Assembly (NCBI RefSeq): GCF_947631165.1
Contig: NZ_CANRKH010000024.1
Location: 1-41,735 of the forward strand
Direction of reading: 5' to 3'
DNA from: an uncultured Dysosmobacter sp.
GTDB lineage: Bacteria; Bacillota; Clostridia; Oscillospirales; Oscillospiraceae
DNA: 41,735 bases
The position numbers were made by a program, and so were the translations under genes. Below are positions 8,589 through 16,081 of the stretch, one piece after another (position 1 is the first letter of the stretch; each line of letters begins with the position of its first letter). The notes under the pieces were generated by a model, which worked only from the letters and a program-made list of their open reading frames with translations, was not told the origin of the DNA and did no database searches.

Positions 8589-9221
8589 ATGAACAAGCGG
8601 ATCGCTTCATTTTTGGATTCTGTCTTGGGCGGTATCTGCATCGGCATTGGGGGGACAGTGTTCCTCTCCTGCGAGAACAAGGTGGTGGGCGCAGTGTTTT
8701 TCTGCCTGGGCCTGTTTGCCATTTGCACCTTTGGTTTCAACCTGTTCACCGGAAAGGTGGGCTATATCTTTGAGCGGCCTCGAAGCTACACGGGCTTTGT
8801 ACTGTCGGTGTGGCTGGGGAATCTGGTGGGGACCGGGCTGGTGGGCTACGGCATCCGGCTGACCCGCATCGCCGGGATCACGGAGAAAGCGGCGGCCATG
8901 TGTCAGGCAAAGCTGGACGATAACCTGCTCTCCATCTTCATATTATCGATTTTCTGCAACATATTGATGTTTATCGCGGTGGACGGCTTTCAGAAGAATC
9001 CCCATGAGGTGGGGAAGTACATCGGCATTTTCCTGGGGGTCACGGTGTTCATTCTGTGTGGCTTTGAGCACTGTGTGGCCAACATGTTCTATTTCTCCGC
9101 CGCCAACGTGTGGGGCGGCAGGGCGCTGCTCTATATGCTGGTGATGACCGCCGGAAATACCTGCGGCGGCGTGCTCATTCCGCTGTGCCGGATGGTGAGG
9201 CGGAAGGCGGAAGAGGATTGA
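8589..9221 (+). CDS. Formate/nitrite transporter (FNT) family channel
   Basis: Pentameric channel family for formate, nitrite, lactate or hydrosulfide. This copy is 210 residues, shorter than most FNT proteins (about 260-280), with six hydrophobic segments. It has LFAICTFGFNLFTGKVG (a form of the first FNT signature), GNLVGTGLVG and GFEHCVANMFYF, whose EH-x-x-AN core is typical. I chose ATG 8589 because GAGAGGAGG (8572-8580) precedes it. The pairing with a hydroxyacid dehydrogenase hints at lactate or a related anion (inference). A terminator follows at once. Confidence 0.9.
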   Translation: MNKRIASFLDSVLGGICIGIGGTVFLSCENKVVGAVFFCLGLFAICTFGFNLFTGKVGYIFERPRSYTGFVLSVWLGNLVGTGLVGYGIRLTRIAGITEKAAAMCQAKLDDNLLSIFILSIFCNILMFIAVDGFQKNPHEVGKYIGIFLGVTVFILCGFEHCVANMFYFSAANVWGGRALLYMLVMTAGNTCGGVLIPLCRMVRRKAEED

Positions 9222-9222
9222 G

Positions 9223-9259
9223 CGAAGGTCCGTGCCATCGGCACGGGCTTTCGTTTTTT
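9223..9259 (+). terminator. Terminator of the apbE operon
   Basis: CCGTGCC pairs with GGCACGG around an ATC loop, extended by GCGAAGG/CTTTCG, and is followed by TTTTTT (9254-9259). It starts right after the FNT stop codon. Confidence 0.88.
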
Positions 9260-9398
9260 ATGCAGGTCCCTTCCGGCGGTCCAACAGCGAGGCTGCCGTT
9301 TTGCAGACCTTGGGATCGCAGTTGCTCTCTGCGGCGCGGTGGGACCAGAGGGAAAAAGAAGAGCGCTCCCATGGCTGGAAAGCTGCCGAACATGGAAA

Positions 9399-9421
9399 GA
9401 GACCGCCGGTCAGGCGGTCTC
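9399..9421. terminator. Stem-loop over the stop codon of the minus-strand gene
   Basis: GAGACCGCC (9399-9407) pairs perfectly with GGCGGTCTC (9413-9421). The loop contains the stop codon of the minus-strand gene ending at 9410. On the plus strand a T-rich tail follows (CTGTTTGTTTTT), so it may be a second, backup stop for the plus-strand operon. Confidence 0.45.
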
Positions 9422-10138
9422 CTGTTTGTTTTTCGGCGGAGCGCCGGCGTCCCAAAAATATTTGGCAATGATCCAGCCCAGGCCCAGCAGCATCACACAG
9501 AACACGTAGACCATGTTGATCTCGGCGGAACCGATGCCGGGGGATGGGACGGAATCGTCGGAGGCCAGGTAGGTCCAGTGGTCCAATTCGTTTCCGTCGG
9601 CGTCATAGAGGTGGATGTCCGGGAAATAATTCCGGTCCGTCTCGTAGACATGGAAAAAGCTTGGCTCTGTCACATCGCCTTCCGCCATCAGCGTACCGTC
9701 GTTTTCCAGATTGGCCTGGACCTTGTAATGGGCGATCTCCGGCGGACAGTCAGCGGCAAAGACGATCCGAATATCCCGGTCCTTCAGCGTGAAGCTCCGC
9801 AGGGCTGCGCCTCCGCCGTAGGAGGCGTTCAGAGGCTGCCAGCCGCCCAAAGCGCCCCGGCGGAACTGGATATAGCCCAGGAGGCCGTCGATCTCACTGT
9901 CGGTAAAGGTGAGAACGCGGCGGTCACCCAGCGTTTTGTCGTGGAGGAGCACCGGATGGAGAACGGCGCGCAGACTGCCGTCGCTTGGCGCGTCGGCGGA
10001 GGCATATTCGCGGATGGCCTCCAGCTTCTGCGCCTCTGTGCGGAGCGTCCAGAAGTCCCCCTTGTACAGGAGCCAGGCGGCCAAAAGCGTCAAAACGGCC
10101 AGGACGGCGGCCAACAGGCGGTGGAAATCGATCTTCAT
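9410..10138 (-). CDS. Membrane-anchored protein of unknown function
   Basis: 242 residues with an N-terminal membrane helix (about 7-25), a folded outside region and a C-terminal helix (about 205-228), so both ends are probably cytoplasmic. No family was recognised. The middle carries many aspartates and aromatic residues and two short acidic segments (DREIRI-like and DADGNELDHW). AAAGGAGAG lies in front of ATG 10138 on the minus strand. The LysM/GH18 gene lies 73 bases away upstream and could be cotranscribed. Confidence 0.7.
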   Translation of the reverse strand: MKIDFHRLLAAVLAVLTLLAAWLLYKGDFWTLRTEAQKLEAIREYASADAPSDGSLRAVLHPVLLHDKTLGDRRVLTFTDSEIDGLLGYIQFRRGALGGWQPLNASYGGGAALRSFTLKDRDIRIVFAADCPPEIAHYKVQANLENDGTLMAEGDVTEPSFFHVYETDRNYFPDIHLYDADGNELDHWTYLASDDSVPSPGIGSAEINMVYVFCVMLLGLGWIIAKYFWDAGAPPKNKQETA

Positions 10139-10211
10139 AGGTGGTCTCTCCTTTGGTGCCTTTTATCTCATTATACAACCGGGAGAGCAAAAACCCACGA
10201 AAAATTTTCGA

Positions 10212-11486
10212 TCAATCGACATCGTACAGGGAATCCAGCACCAGCCAGGTCTGGGAGAAGGGGCGCATCAGGTTCCAGAAGCCCGCGCCCCGGAAACCGT
10301 ATTCCGCGATGAGACGCAGTTTGGCGGCCATGCTGCGGGCATCCTCGAACCAGACCTCGTGGACAGTGCCGCCAGCGTCGGTATAGTGGAAAAAGGGGGA
10401 TTGGGCCGTTTCGTCGTACTGGATGGCGATGCTGTGCTCCACCGCCAGCTCGATGGCCCGCTGGTTGGAGATGGACTGCGCCCGGGTGACGCCCTGAACA
10501 AAAGGAAGGGGCCAGTCGTAGCCATAGTTGGGAACGCCCAGGAAGATCTTTTCCGCTGGGATCTCCGTAACGGCGTAATCCAGCACTGCCCGGACGTTGG
10601 GCAGGGGGGCAACGGCCATGGGCGGCCCGGCAGTATAGCCCCATTCGTAGGTCATCAGAAGGACGCTGTCTACGGCGGCGGAGACAGCGGCGTAGTCGTG
10701 GCCTTCATACAGAAGGCCCGGCTGGGTGGCGGAGGTCTTGGGGGCCAGAGCCGCCCAGAGGAAGCGGCCTTGGGCGTGGAGCAGCCGCTGGAGGCGGGCA
10801 AGGAAGTCCGCGTAGGCCTGGGCCAGATAACCGGGGAGGTACTCAAAGTCTACGTCCAGACCGCCATAACCCTTTTGGAGCAGAGTCCGCAGCACTTCCT
10901 CCACCAGCTGGCCCTGCAGCGGGGCGTCCGTCAGGACCAGCTCCGCAAGGCGCACGTCAAACTGACCGGATCCCGTCAGGGTGGAGAGGTGCATCACCGG
11001 CTGGACGCCCCGCTGGCGAGCGGCGGAGAGCATGGCATCGTCCTCCAGCGGCAGCAGGCCGCCGGAGGCGGTGAGCCCGTAGGTGAAGGGGGCCAGATAG
11101 GTGAGATAGGGCAGCTGAGCCGCCAGCAGGCCGTTGTCGATGTAGGGATAGGCGTAGCCGTTGAAGGCGGCGGCCCCCAGCTTTTGGTCAAAATAGGAGA
11201 CGACCAGGTCCTGGCCGGGGACCAGAGCCGTGCCGCCGCCCAACTGCCAGTTGTTCCGCCAGAGCTGACGGACGGTGACGCCATAGACATTGGCGATAGA
11301 GGACAGCGTGTCGCCGGGACGGACGGCGTGGACCTGCCGGGGAAAACGGACCACAAGCGTTTGCCCCACCGCCAGGGCGCCGCCGGAGGGAACGGCGTTG
11401 TCGGCGGCCAGGCGGGCGGGGTCCACACCATAGTAGGCGGCGATGGAGGCGACGGTCTCGCCGGAGCGGACCACATGGATCATCAT
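10212..11486 (-). CDS. LysM-GH18 glycosidase, spore cortex-lytic type (SleL/YaaH-like)
   Basis: Predicted N-acetylglucosaminidase acting on peptidoglycan. The 424 residues hold two N-terminal LysM domains (about 3-48 and 52-97) and a GH18 barrel. The catalytic DxDxE is visible as D211-V-D213-F-E215 in GGLDVDFEYL. There is no signal peptide, which matches spore-coat or cortex enzymes delivered by assembly rather than secretion. I chose ATG 11486 (MMIHVVRSGET) behind AAGGGGTGATC; an upstream in-frame ATG adds an unrelated tail. The family acts on cortex muramic-delta-lactam peptidoglycan during germination, so it implies a spore former. Confidence 0.9.
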   Translation of the reverse strand: MMIHVVRSGETVASIAAYYGVDPARLAADNAVPSGGALAVGQTLVVRFPRQVHAVRPGDTLSSIANVYGVTVRQLWRNNWQLGGGTALVPGQDLVVSYFDQKLGAAAFNGYAYPYIDNGLLAAQLPYLTYLAPFTYGLTASGGLLPLEDDAMLSAARQRGVQPVMHLSTLTGSGQFDVRLAELVLTDAPLQGQLVEEVLRTLLQKGYGGLDVDFEYLPGYLAQAYADFLARLQRLLHAQGRFLWAALAPKTSATQPGLLYEGHDYAAVSAAVDSVLLMTYEWGYTAGPPMAVAPLPNVRAVLDYAVTEIPAEKIFLGVPNYGYDWPLPFVQGVTRAQSISNQRAIELAVEHSIAIQYDETAQSPFFHYTDAGGTVHEVWFEDARSMAAKLRLIAEYGFRGAGFWNLMRPFSQTWLVLDSLYDVD

Positions 11487-11569
11487 GGAACGATCACCCC
11501 TTGACTGAATAGTATGAGACGGTTTCCTCCACTCTATGCGGAATGGGGAAGAGATATGCGAAAAATGGC

Positions 11570-11598
11570 TTGCCTTCATCGGGGGCATGAGATATGAT
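11570..11598 (+). promoter_or_regulatory. Probable promoter of the LysR gene
   Basis: TTGCCT (11570-11575), a 17-base spacer and TATGAT (11593-11598), followed by a GGGAGGG ribosome site (11620-11626). Confidence 0.5.
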
Positions 11599-11632
11599 AT
11601 AGATGAGAAATGTGGGTCCGGGAGGGATCGCC

Positions 11633-12544
11633 ATGAATATTCGGAAATTCGAGGCGTTTGTGCGGGCGGTGGAGCTGGGGAGCCTGTCCAAGGCGGCGGA
11701 GGAATTGGGCTACACCCAGTCCGGCATCAGCCACATGATGCAGTCGCTGGAAGAGGAGATCGGCTTTTCCCTGATGGTGCGGACCTCCGCTGGTATCCAG
11801 CCCAACAGCGAGGGTGAGATGCTGCTGCCGGTGATCCGCCAGCTGCTGAACAGTAGCGAGACGCTGGAGCAGTATATCGCCAAGATCAAAGGGGCGGACA
11901 CCGGACGCATCCGCATCGCCGCTTATCCCAGTGTGGCTACCTATTGGCTACCTGAGATCATCCGGGACTTTCAGAAGGATTACCCCAAGGTGGAGATCCA
12001 GATCATTGAGATGGGCTCCGGAGCCATTGAGAAGCTGATGGAGGAGCGGCAGGCGGAGCTGTGCATCTATGCCGGCGGCGAAGGAAAGAATTTTGAGTGG
12101 GTCCCACTGTGCCGGGACCGGATGCTTGCCTTGGTGCCGCCGGGCCACCGGCTGGCAGGACAGCGCTCGGTAGCTCTGGAGGAGCTGGCAGCGGAGGAGT
12201 TCATCATGCCTATGCCGGATTATGACGGCGAGGTGCGGTTCATCCTGAACAAGTTGGAGCGGTGGCCCCACATCCTATTTTCCGCCTGCAGCGATTATGC
12301 CATCATCAATATGGTGACGGAGGGGCTGGGGGTCTCCATACTGTCGGAACTGCTGCTGCGGAATTACAGCCACAGGGCCGCGGCGCTGCCCATGGACCCG
12401 TCCCAGGAGCGGGTGCTGGGCATGGGAGTGCCGCAGGTGCGGACCGCCTCCCCGGTGACACGGAATTTTATGCGGTATGTGGAGCGGTATGTAACGGAAA
12501 AGAGCGGAGCGGGCGGTGTTCTGTCCCGCGGAACGGCGGAATAG
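11633..12544 (+). CDS. LysR family transcriptional regulator
   Basis: 303 residues with the LysR winged helix-turn-helix at the N-terminus (MNIRKFEAFVRAVELGSLSKAAEELGY; recognition around TQSGISHMMQSLEEEIG) and a periplasmic-binding-type effector domain (about 90-290). ATG 11633 has GGGAGGGATC in front; an earlier ATG at 11603 lacks one. LysR proteins usually control an adjacent divergent gene, here the GH18 gene on the minus strand, or the ZIP gene downstream. The effector is unknown. Confidence 0.93.
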   Translation: MNIRKFEAFVRAVELGSLSKAAEELGYTQSGISHMMQSLEEEIGFSLMVRTSAGIQPNSEGEMLLPVIRQLLNSSETLEQYIAKIKGADTGRIRIAAYPSVATYWLPEIIRDFQKDYPKVEIQIIEMGSGAIEKLMEERQAELCIYAGGEGKNFEWVPLCRDRMLALVPPGHRLAGQRSVALEELAAEEFIMPMPDYDGEVRFILNKLERWPHILFSACSDYAIINMVTEGLGVSILSELLLRNYSHRAAALPMDPSQERVLGMGVPQVRTASPVTRNFMRYVERYVTEKSGAGGVLSRGTAE

Positions 12545-12574
12545 GATAGGACATCCGCGCGAGGGAGAAAAAAC

Positions 12575-12612
12575 GGGCAGGAGGCCGGCGGGGCTTCCTG
12601 CCCTTGCTTGTT
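12575..12612 (+). terminator. Weak terminator after the LysR gene
   Basis: GGGCAGGA (12575-12582) pairs with TCCTGCCC (12596-12603), followed by TTGCTTGTT. The U tract is poor, and the ZIP ribosome site begins at once. Confidence 0.4.
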
Positions 12613-12624
12613 GGGAGGCGCTTT

Positions 12625-13338
12625 ATGGCGGGGGAGGTCTTTTGGGTCACATTTCTGGCTGGCGTAGGCGGCACGGGACTGGGCGGCGTCGCCGGAGGGC
12701 TGTTCCGGCGGGAGTCTGAGCGGACGGTGAGCCTGCTGCTGAGCTTTGCCGCCGGGGTCATGGTGGCAGTGGTGTGCTTCGACCTGCTGGCAGAGGCTGC
12801 GGCGCCGGGACGGCTGTTTCCCGTGGCGGCGGGCATCCTGGCGGGATACGGCGTGACGGCAGGGCTGGGATATCTGCTGGAGCGAAGACGGCGACAGGAG
12901 AGCAGGCTGCTGCTGGCGGGACTGGTGATGGGGGCGGCTATCGCCCTGCACAACCTGCCGGAGGGAATGGCCATCGGAGCGTCCTTCGCCGGAGGCGGCG
13001 GTGGCTGGGCCATGGCTGCGGTCATCGGACTGCATAACGTCCCGGAGGGAATGGCGGTGGCGGCGCCCCTGGTGGCCGGAGGCCGAAAGCGGAGGTGGGC
13101 CGCCGCGCTGGCCGCCCTGGCGGGAGTGCCCACAGTGCTTGGGGCGGCGCTGGGGTATGGCCTGGGGACTATGGGACCCCTGGCGCTGACGACAACATTG
13201 AGCTTTGCCGCCGGGGCTATGCTGTATGTGGTGTTCGGCGAGCTGCTGCCGGAGGCGGAGGAGCTTTGGCGGAGCCGCGTTCCAGCGGTGGCGGCGGTGG
13301 CTGGCGTGGTAGCAGGGCTGATCATCACACGGGGATAG
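12625..13338 (+). CDS. ZIP family metal transporter (ZupT-like)
   Basis: Membrane transporter for zinc or other divalent metals, 237 residues, eight hydrophobic segments. Both metal-site helices are intact: ALHNLPEGMAIG and GLHNVPEGMAVA, each with the H-N-x-P-E-G-M signature. ATG 12625 follows GGGAGGCG; the earlier ATG at 12604 has none. There is no metal regulator motif that I can see, and the LysR gene upstream is the only candidate regulator nearby. Confidence 0.93.
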   Translation: MAGEVFWVTFLAGVGGTGLGGVAGGLFRRESERTVSLLLSFAAGVMVAVVCFDLLAEAAAPGRLFPVAAGILAGYGVTAGLGYLLERRRRQESRLLLAGLVMGAAIALHNLPEGMAIGASFAGGGGGWAMAAVIGLHNVPEGMAVAAPLVAGGRKRRWAAALAALAGVPTVLGAALGYGLGTMGPLALTTTLSFAAGAMLYVVFGELLPEAEELWRSRVPAVAAVAGVVAGLIITRG

Positions 13339-13379
13339 GCGGAGAGAAGAGATAGTTAAGGAAGCGCTTGGAATATGGA

Positions 13380-13407
13380 GCGGCCGGACCTGAGAAGGTC
13401 CGGCCGC
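13380..13407. terminator. Stem-loop between convergent genes
   Basis: A 12-bp perfect stem (GCGGCCGGACCT with its complement, GAGA loop) lies between the ZIP gene and the minus-strand response regulator. No T run on either side, so efficiency is unclear. Confidence 0.6.
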
Positions 13408-13422
13408 TGTGTTATGTATGGA

Positions 13423-14130
13423 TCAGCCGCCTTCCGCCAGGCGATAGCCCACGCCCACTTCGGTAAAAAGGTATTCCGGTTCGGCGGGATTCTTTTCGAT
13501 CTTGCGGCGGATATTGGCCATGTTGACCCGGAGGATCTGGTTGTCGCCGCCGGCGCGGGGCCCCCACAACTCCTTGATGATAAAATCATAGGTCAGGACC
13601 TTGCCGGCGTATTTGCCCAGGAGGGCCACGATGCGGAATTCGCTGAGGGTCAGTTTGACGTTCTCGCCCCGGACCAGGGCCTGGTGCTTATTGTAATCGA
13701 TGGTCAGGTCTCCCACGGTGTAGGTGCCCTTTTGGGCGATCTCATCGTTGCCGCTGGCGGTGCGGGTATGGCGGATGGCGGTGCGGACCCGGGCAAGCAG
13801 CTCAGCAGTGCCGAAGGGCTTGGTGAGATAGTCGTCGGCTCCCAGGTCCAGGGCCGTCACCTTGTCCCGCTCGTGGGAGCGGGCGGAGACCACTACCACC
13901 GGAAGGCTGGACCACTCCCGCAGCTGGCGGAGAATGTCCAGACCGTCCATATCGGGCAGGCCCAGGTCCAGAATGATCAGGTCCGGACAGTGCGAGGAGA
14001 TCATGGACTGGGCCTCACTGCCGGAGCGGGCCTGCATGGTCTCGTATCCGTTGTTGTTGAGCACAGTGGAAATGAAGTGGGAGATGCTTTTTTCATCTTC
14101 CACCACAAGGATCTTTTCACGAATGTTCAT
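13423..14130 (-). CDS. kdpE: OmpR/KdpE-like response regulator
   Basis: 235 residues: a receiver domain (about 5-120) with acidic pocket ED, phospho-acceptor D55 in LDLGLPDMDG and the LTKPF lysine, then a winged-helix DNA-binding domain (about 135-230) ending in VGVGYRLAEGG. The closest type is KdpE. AGGAGGC precedes ATG 14130. The sensor kinase gene lies 52 bases upstream on the same strand. No kdpFABC potassium pump is in the window, so this may be an orphan pair with another target. Confidence 0.85.
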   Translation of the reverse strand: MNIREKILVVEDEKSISHFISTVLNNNGYETMQARSGSEAQSMISSHCPDLIILDLGLPDMDGLDILRQLREWSSLPVVVVSARSHERDKVTALDLGADDYLTKPFGTAELLARVRTAIRHTRTASGNDEIAQKGTYTVGDLTIDYNKHQALVRGENVKLTLSEFRIVALLGKYAGKVLTYDFIIKELWGPRAGGDNQILRVNMANIRRKIEKNPAEPEYLFTEVGVGYRLAEGG

Positions 14131-14182
14131 GGCAGAGCCTCCTAATGATGAAATACTATGCGGCGGGGCAGTGTGAGCCGGG

Positions 14183-15250
14183 TCATCCTTCCAGGGGCAG
14201 GGTGAAGGAGAATTCCGCGCCTTCCGGCAGGTTTTGAGCCTCCAGCGTGCCGCCGTGGGCGCGGACGATGGCCAGGCACACCGACAGGCCGAGGCCCATG
14301 TTGCGCTTGCCGTCGCCGGAGGAGGTCTCGTTGTGCTTGAGAGTCCCGTCAAACAGGGTCGGCAGGACCTTTTCCGGGATGCCCGCCCCGTTGTCCCGCA
14401 CGGAAAAGCGGGCAAAATTTCCCTCCGGCTGGACCGACAGATGGACGTGAGTGGCGGTCTTGCCATGGATGGCGGCATTTTCCAGCAGGTTGGAGAGGAC
14501 TTGGCTGATCAGGATGGGGTCCATGGGGACCAGCAGCAGCGTGTCCGGCACCTCGACGGAAACGGTGAGCTGGGGGTAACGGCGGCGGAATTTGGGGATC
14601 ACGCCGGCGATGACCTCCTCGGCGGCCTCAGGGCCCTTGGTGATGTGGGCCTGCTCGTCGCCGATGCGGGTGATAGACAGCAGGTTCTCCACCACCTGGA
14701 TCAGCCACTGGGCGTCATCCCGGGCATCCTCCAGCAGTTCCCGCTGCTCCGCGGTGGAGAGACCGGGATTTTCCAGCAGAGCGGAGGTGGCACCTATGAT
14801 GGAGGTGAGGGGAGTCCGGATATCGTGGGAGACGGAGCGGAGCAGATTGGCCCGCATTTTTTCCTTCTCGTTCTCCGCCCGCAGACGGTCCCTCTGCTTG
14901 GACTGGGTGGTGAGGGTGCTGGTGATGATGGAGACCATGAGAAAGGTGAAGAAAGTCAGCGGATAACCGGAAATGGTGAGGTCAAAGGCCCAATAGGGGA
15001 AGGTAAAGATGAAGTTGACGCAGATAACGCCCAGCACCGAGGCGATAAGACCGAAGAGATAGCCGGTGGTCAGGCGGGAGATCAGCAGCACCGCCAGCAC
15101 GAAAACAGGGGAGGCAAAGCCCTCCACGCTGTCCAACATGCGGAGCAGGATGCACAGCCCTACCGCGCAGGACATGATGACGCCGGTGATCAGCAGATCC
15201 CGCCCGGAAAAGGGAAGCAGGCGGGAGAGGGAAAATTTGGAAGAACGCAA
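14183..15250 (-). CDS. kdpD: KdpD-like sensor histidine kinase lacking the N-terminal KdpD/USP domains
   Basis: 355 residues: four membrane segments of DUF4118 type (about 18-110), then a histidine kinase with the H box VSHDIRTPLTSIIGA, the N box LLENAAIHGK, DNGAGIPE and GLGLSVCLAIVRAHGG. Full KdpD has about 900 residues with ATP-binding KdpD and Usp domains in front; those are absent. I chose TTG 15250 because GGAAAGGAG lies 10 bases upstream; an earlier TTG at 15304 lacks a site. It heads the kdpD-kdpE pair and starts from the region shared with the phage cluster. Confidence 0.82.
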   Translation of the reverse strand: MRSSKFSLSRLLPFSGRDLLITGVIMSCAVGLCILLRMLDSVEGFASPVFVLAVLLISRLTTGYLFGLIASVLGVICVNFIFTFPYWAFDLTISGYPLTFFTFLMVSIITSTLTTQSKQRDRLRAENEKEKMRANLLRSVSHDIRTPLTSIIGATSALLENPGLSTAEQRELLEDARDDAQWLIQVVENLLSITRIGDEQAHITKGPEAAEEVIAGVIPKFRRRYPQLTVSVEVPDTLLLVPMDPILISQVLSNLLENAAIHGKTATHVHLSVQPEGNFARFSVRDNGAGIPEKVLPTLFDGTLKHNETSSGDGKRNMGLGLSVCLAIVRAHGGTLEAQNLPEGAEFSFTLPLEG

Positions 15251-15389
15251 AGCGGCAGGCTCCTTTCCTTGGGGGGATCGGACACGGGGATCTTCAGTAA
15301 ACAAGGGGCGGCTTTTCGAAGCACTTTGAGCGGTCGGCGGTGTTGATCCCGGCCGCCGGCAGGCCCATTGCCCTTTGTCCCCTGAGAAT

Positions 15390-15418
15390 ATTATAGCAGA
15401 TGATCCGCTGTTCGTGAA
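15390..15418 (-). promoter_or_regulatory. Promoter of the kdpD-kdpE-like pair
   Basis: On the minus strand TTCACG (15418-15413), 17 bases, TATAAT (15395-15390). The -10 is a perfect consensus; the -35 is weak, which suits activator control. Confidence 0.65.
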
Positions 15419-15514
15419 TAGTATACCAGACGAACTGTTAATTTGCCGCTAAAATTATTGACGGCGGCTGAACGGCGGCATATGCGGCATATTCAGATAT
15501 GGATCGGGAGGAGG

Positions 15515-15543
15515 CGCGCTGGCGGTCAGCCGGCGCGTTTTTT
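15515..15543 (+). terminator. Terminator-like hairpin in the leader of the phage cluster
   Basis: CGCGCTGGC (15515-15523) pairs with GCCGGCGCG (15529-15537, one G-T pair), then TTTTTT. It lies after the candidate plus-strand promoter and before the first phage gene, so it would act as an attenuator if that promoter is real, or end an upstream transcript if not. Confidence 0.7.
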
Positions 15544-15628
15544 TCGAATAATTTTGGAGCATTGCACGGCGGAGGGCAAAACCGGGGGCGCGGGAGGAAC
15601 GTGTGGAACGAGGAAAGGAGCGTAGGTT

Positions 15629-16081
15629 TTGAGCGAACGGAGACGGTCATTCTGCCAGGCGTTTCTCCGCACCATGGACGCAGAGCAGGCGGCGGCGGAG
15701 AGTGGACGGCGGGACGGATACAGAGCATTGGGGAGCGGCGCGGTGCGGACAGCCCTGGATGAGATGCGGACCAGCGCGGCGGAGCAGGTGCGGCGGGAGG
15801 ACGTGATCCGGCGGCTGGCACAGCTGGCCTTTGGGCGGGCCAACGACGCAGTGCGGCTGGCGCTGGCACCTGACGCAGTGGAGGCGGAGAAGCTGGAGCT
15901 GTCCGCCGTGGCGGAATTCAAGGTGACGGAAAAGGGCGTGGAGGTGAAGCTGGTGGACCGGGTGCGGGCGCTGGAGACCCTGTGGGGGCTGCTGGAGGAG
16001 CGGGGCGGCGGCGCGGAGGAGCTTTGCCGGGCCTTGGAGGAAGCGGCTGGGCGCATGGGGGACCATTGGGACGATGAATGA
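15629..16081 (+). CDS. Phage terminase small subunit (XtmA-like)
   Basis: DNA-recognition subunit of the packaging motor. The 150 residues begin MSERRRSFCQAFLRTMDAEQ, with AAAESGRRDGYRALGS as a short helix-turn-helix of the PBSX XtmA type, then a helical, acidic C-terminus. It starts with TTG 15629 behind AAAGGAG. It overlaps the large subunit gene by 8 bases (ATGAATGA). Confidence 0.8.
   Translation: MSERRRSFCQAFLRTMDAEQAAAESGRRDGYRALGSGAVRTALDEMRTSAAEQVRREDVIRRLAQLAFGRANDAVRLALAPDAVEAEKLELSAVAEFKVTEKGVEVKLVDRVRALETLWGLLEERGGGAEELCRALEEAAGRMGDHWDDE

Larger units (their letters stand above)
15251..15628. other. Shared control region between kdpD-like gene and the phage cluster
   Basis: No gene in these 378 bases. 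It carries the minus-strand promoter (15390-15418), a weak plus-strand promoter candidate (TTGACG at 15458-15463, 17 bases, TATGCG at 15481-15486), a tandem 9-base repeat GCGGCATAT twice (15475-15492) lying over that -10 region, a terminator-like hairpin (15515-15543), and AAGGAG (15615-15620) for the first phage gene. No integrase, repressor or attachment-site duplication was seen. Confidence 0.6.

Noticed and set aside
9909..11504. A 531-residue plus-strand open frame opposite the GH18 gene
   Set aside because: Antisense shadow; the minus strand shows LysM domains and the GH18 catalytic motif.
15251..15628. Phage attachment site with a matching copy after 28661
   Set aside because: I compared the two borders by eye and saw no shared direct repeat of useful length; an exact search would be needed to be certain.
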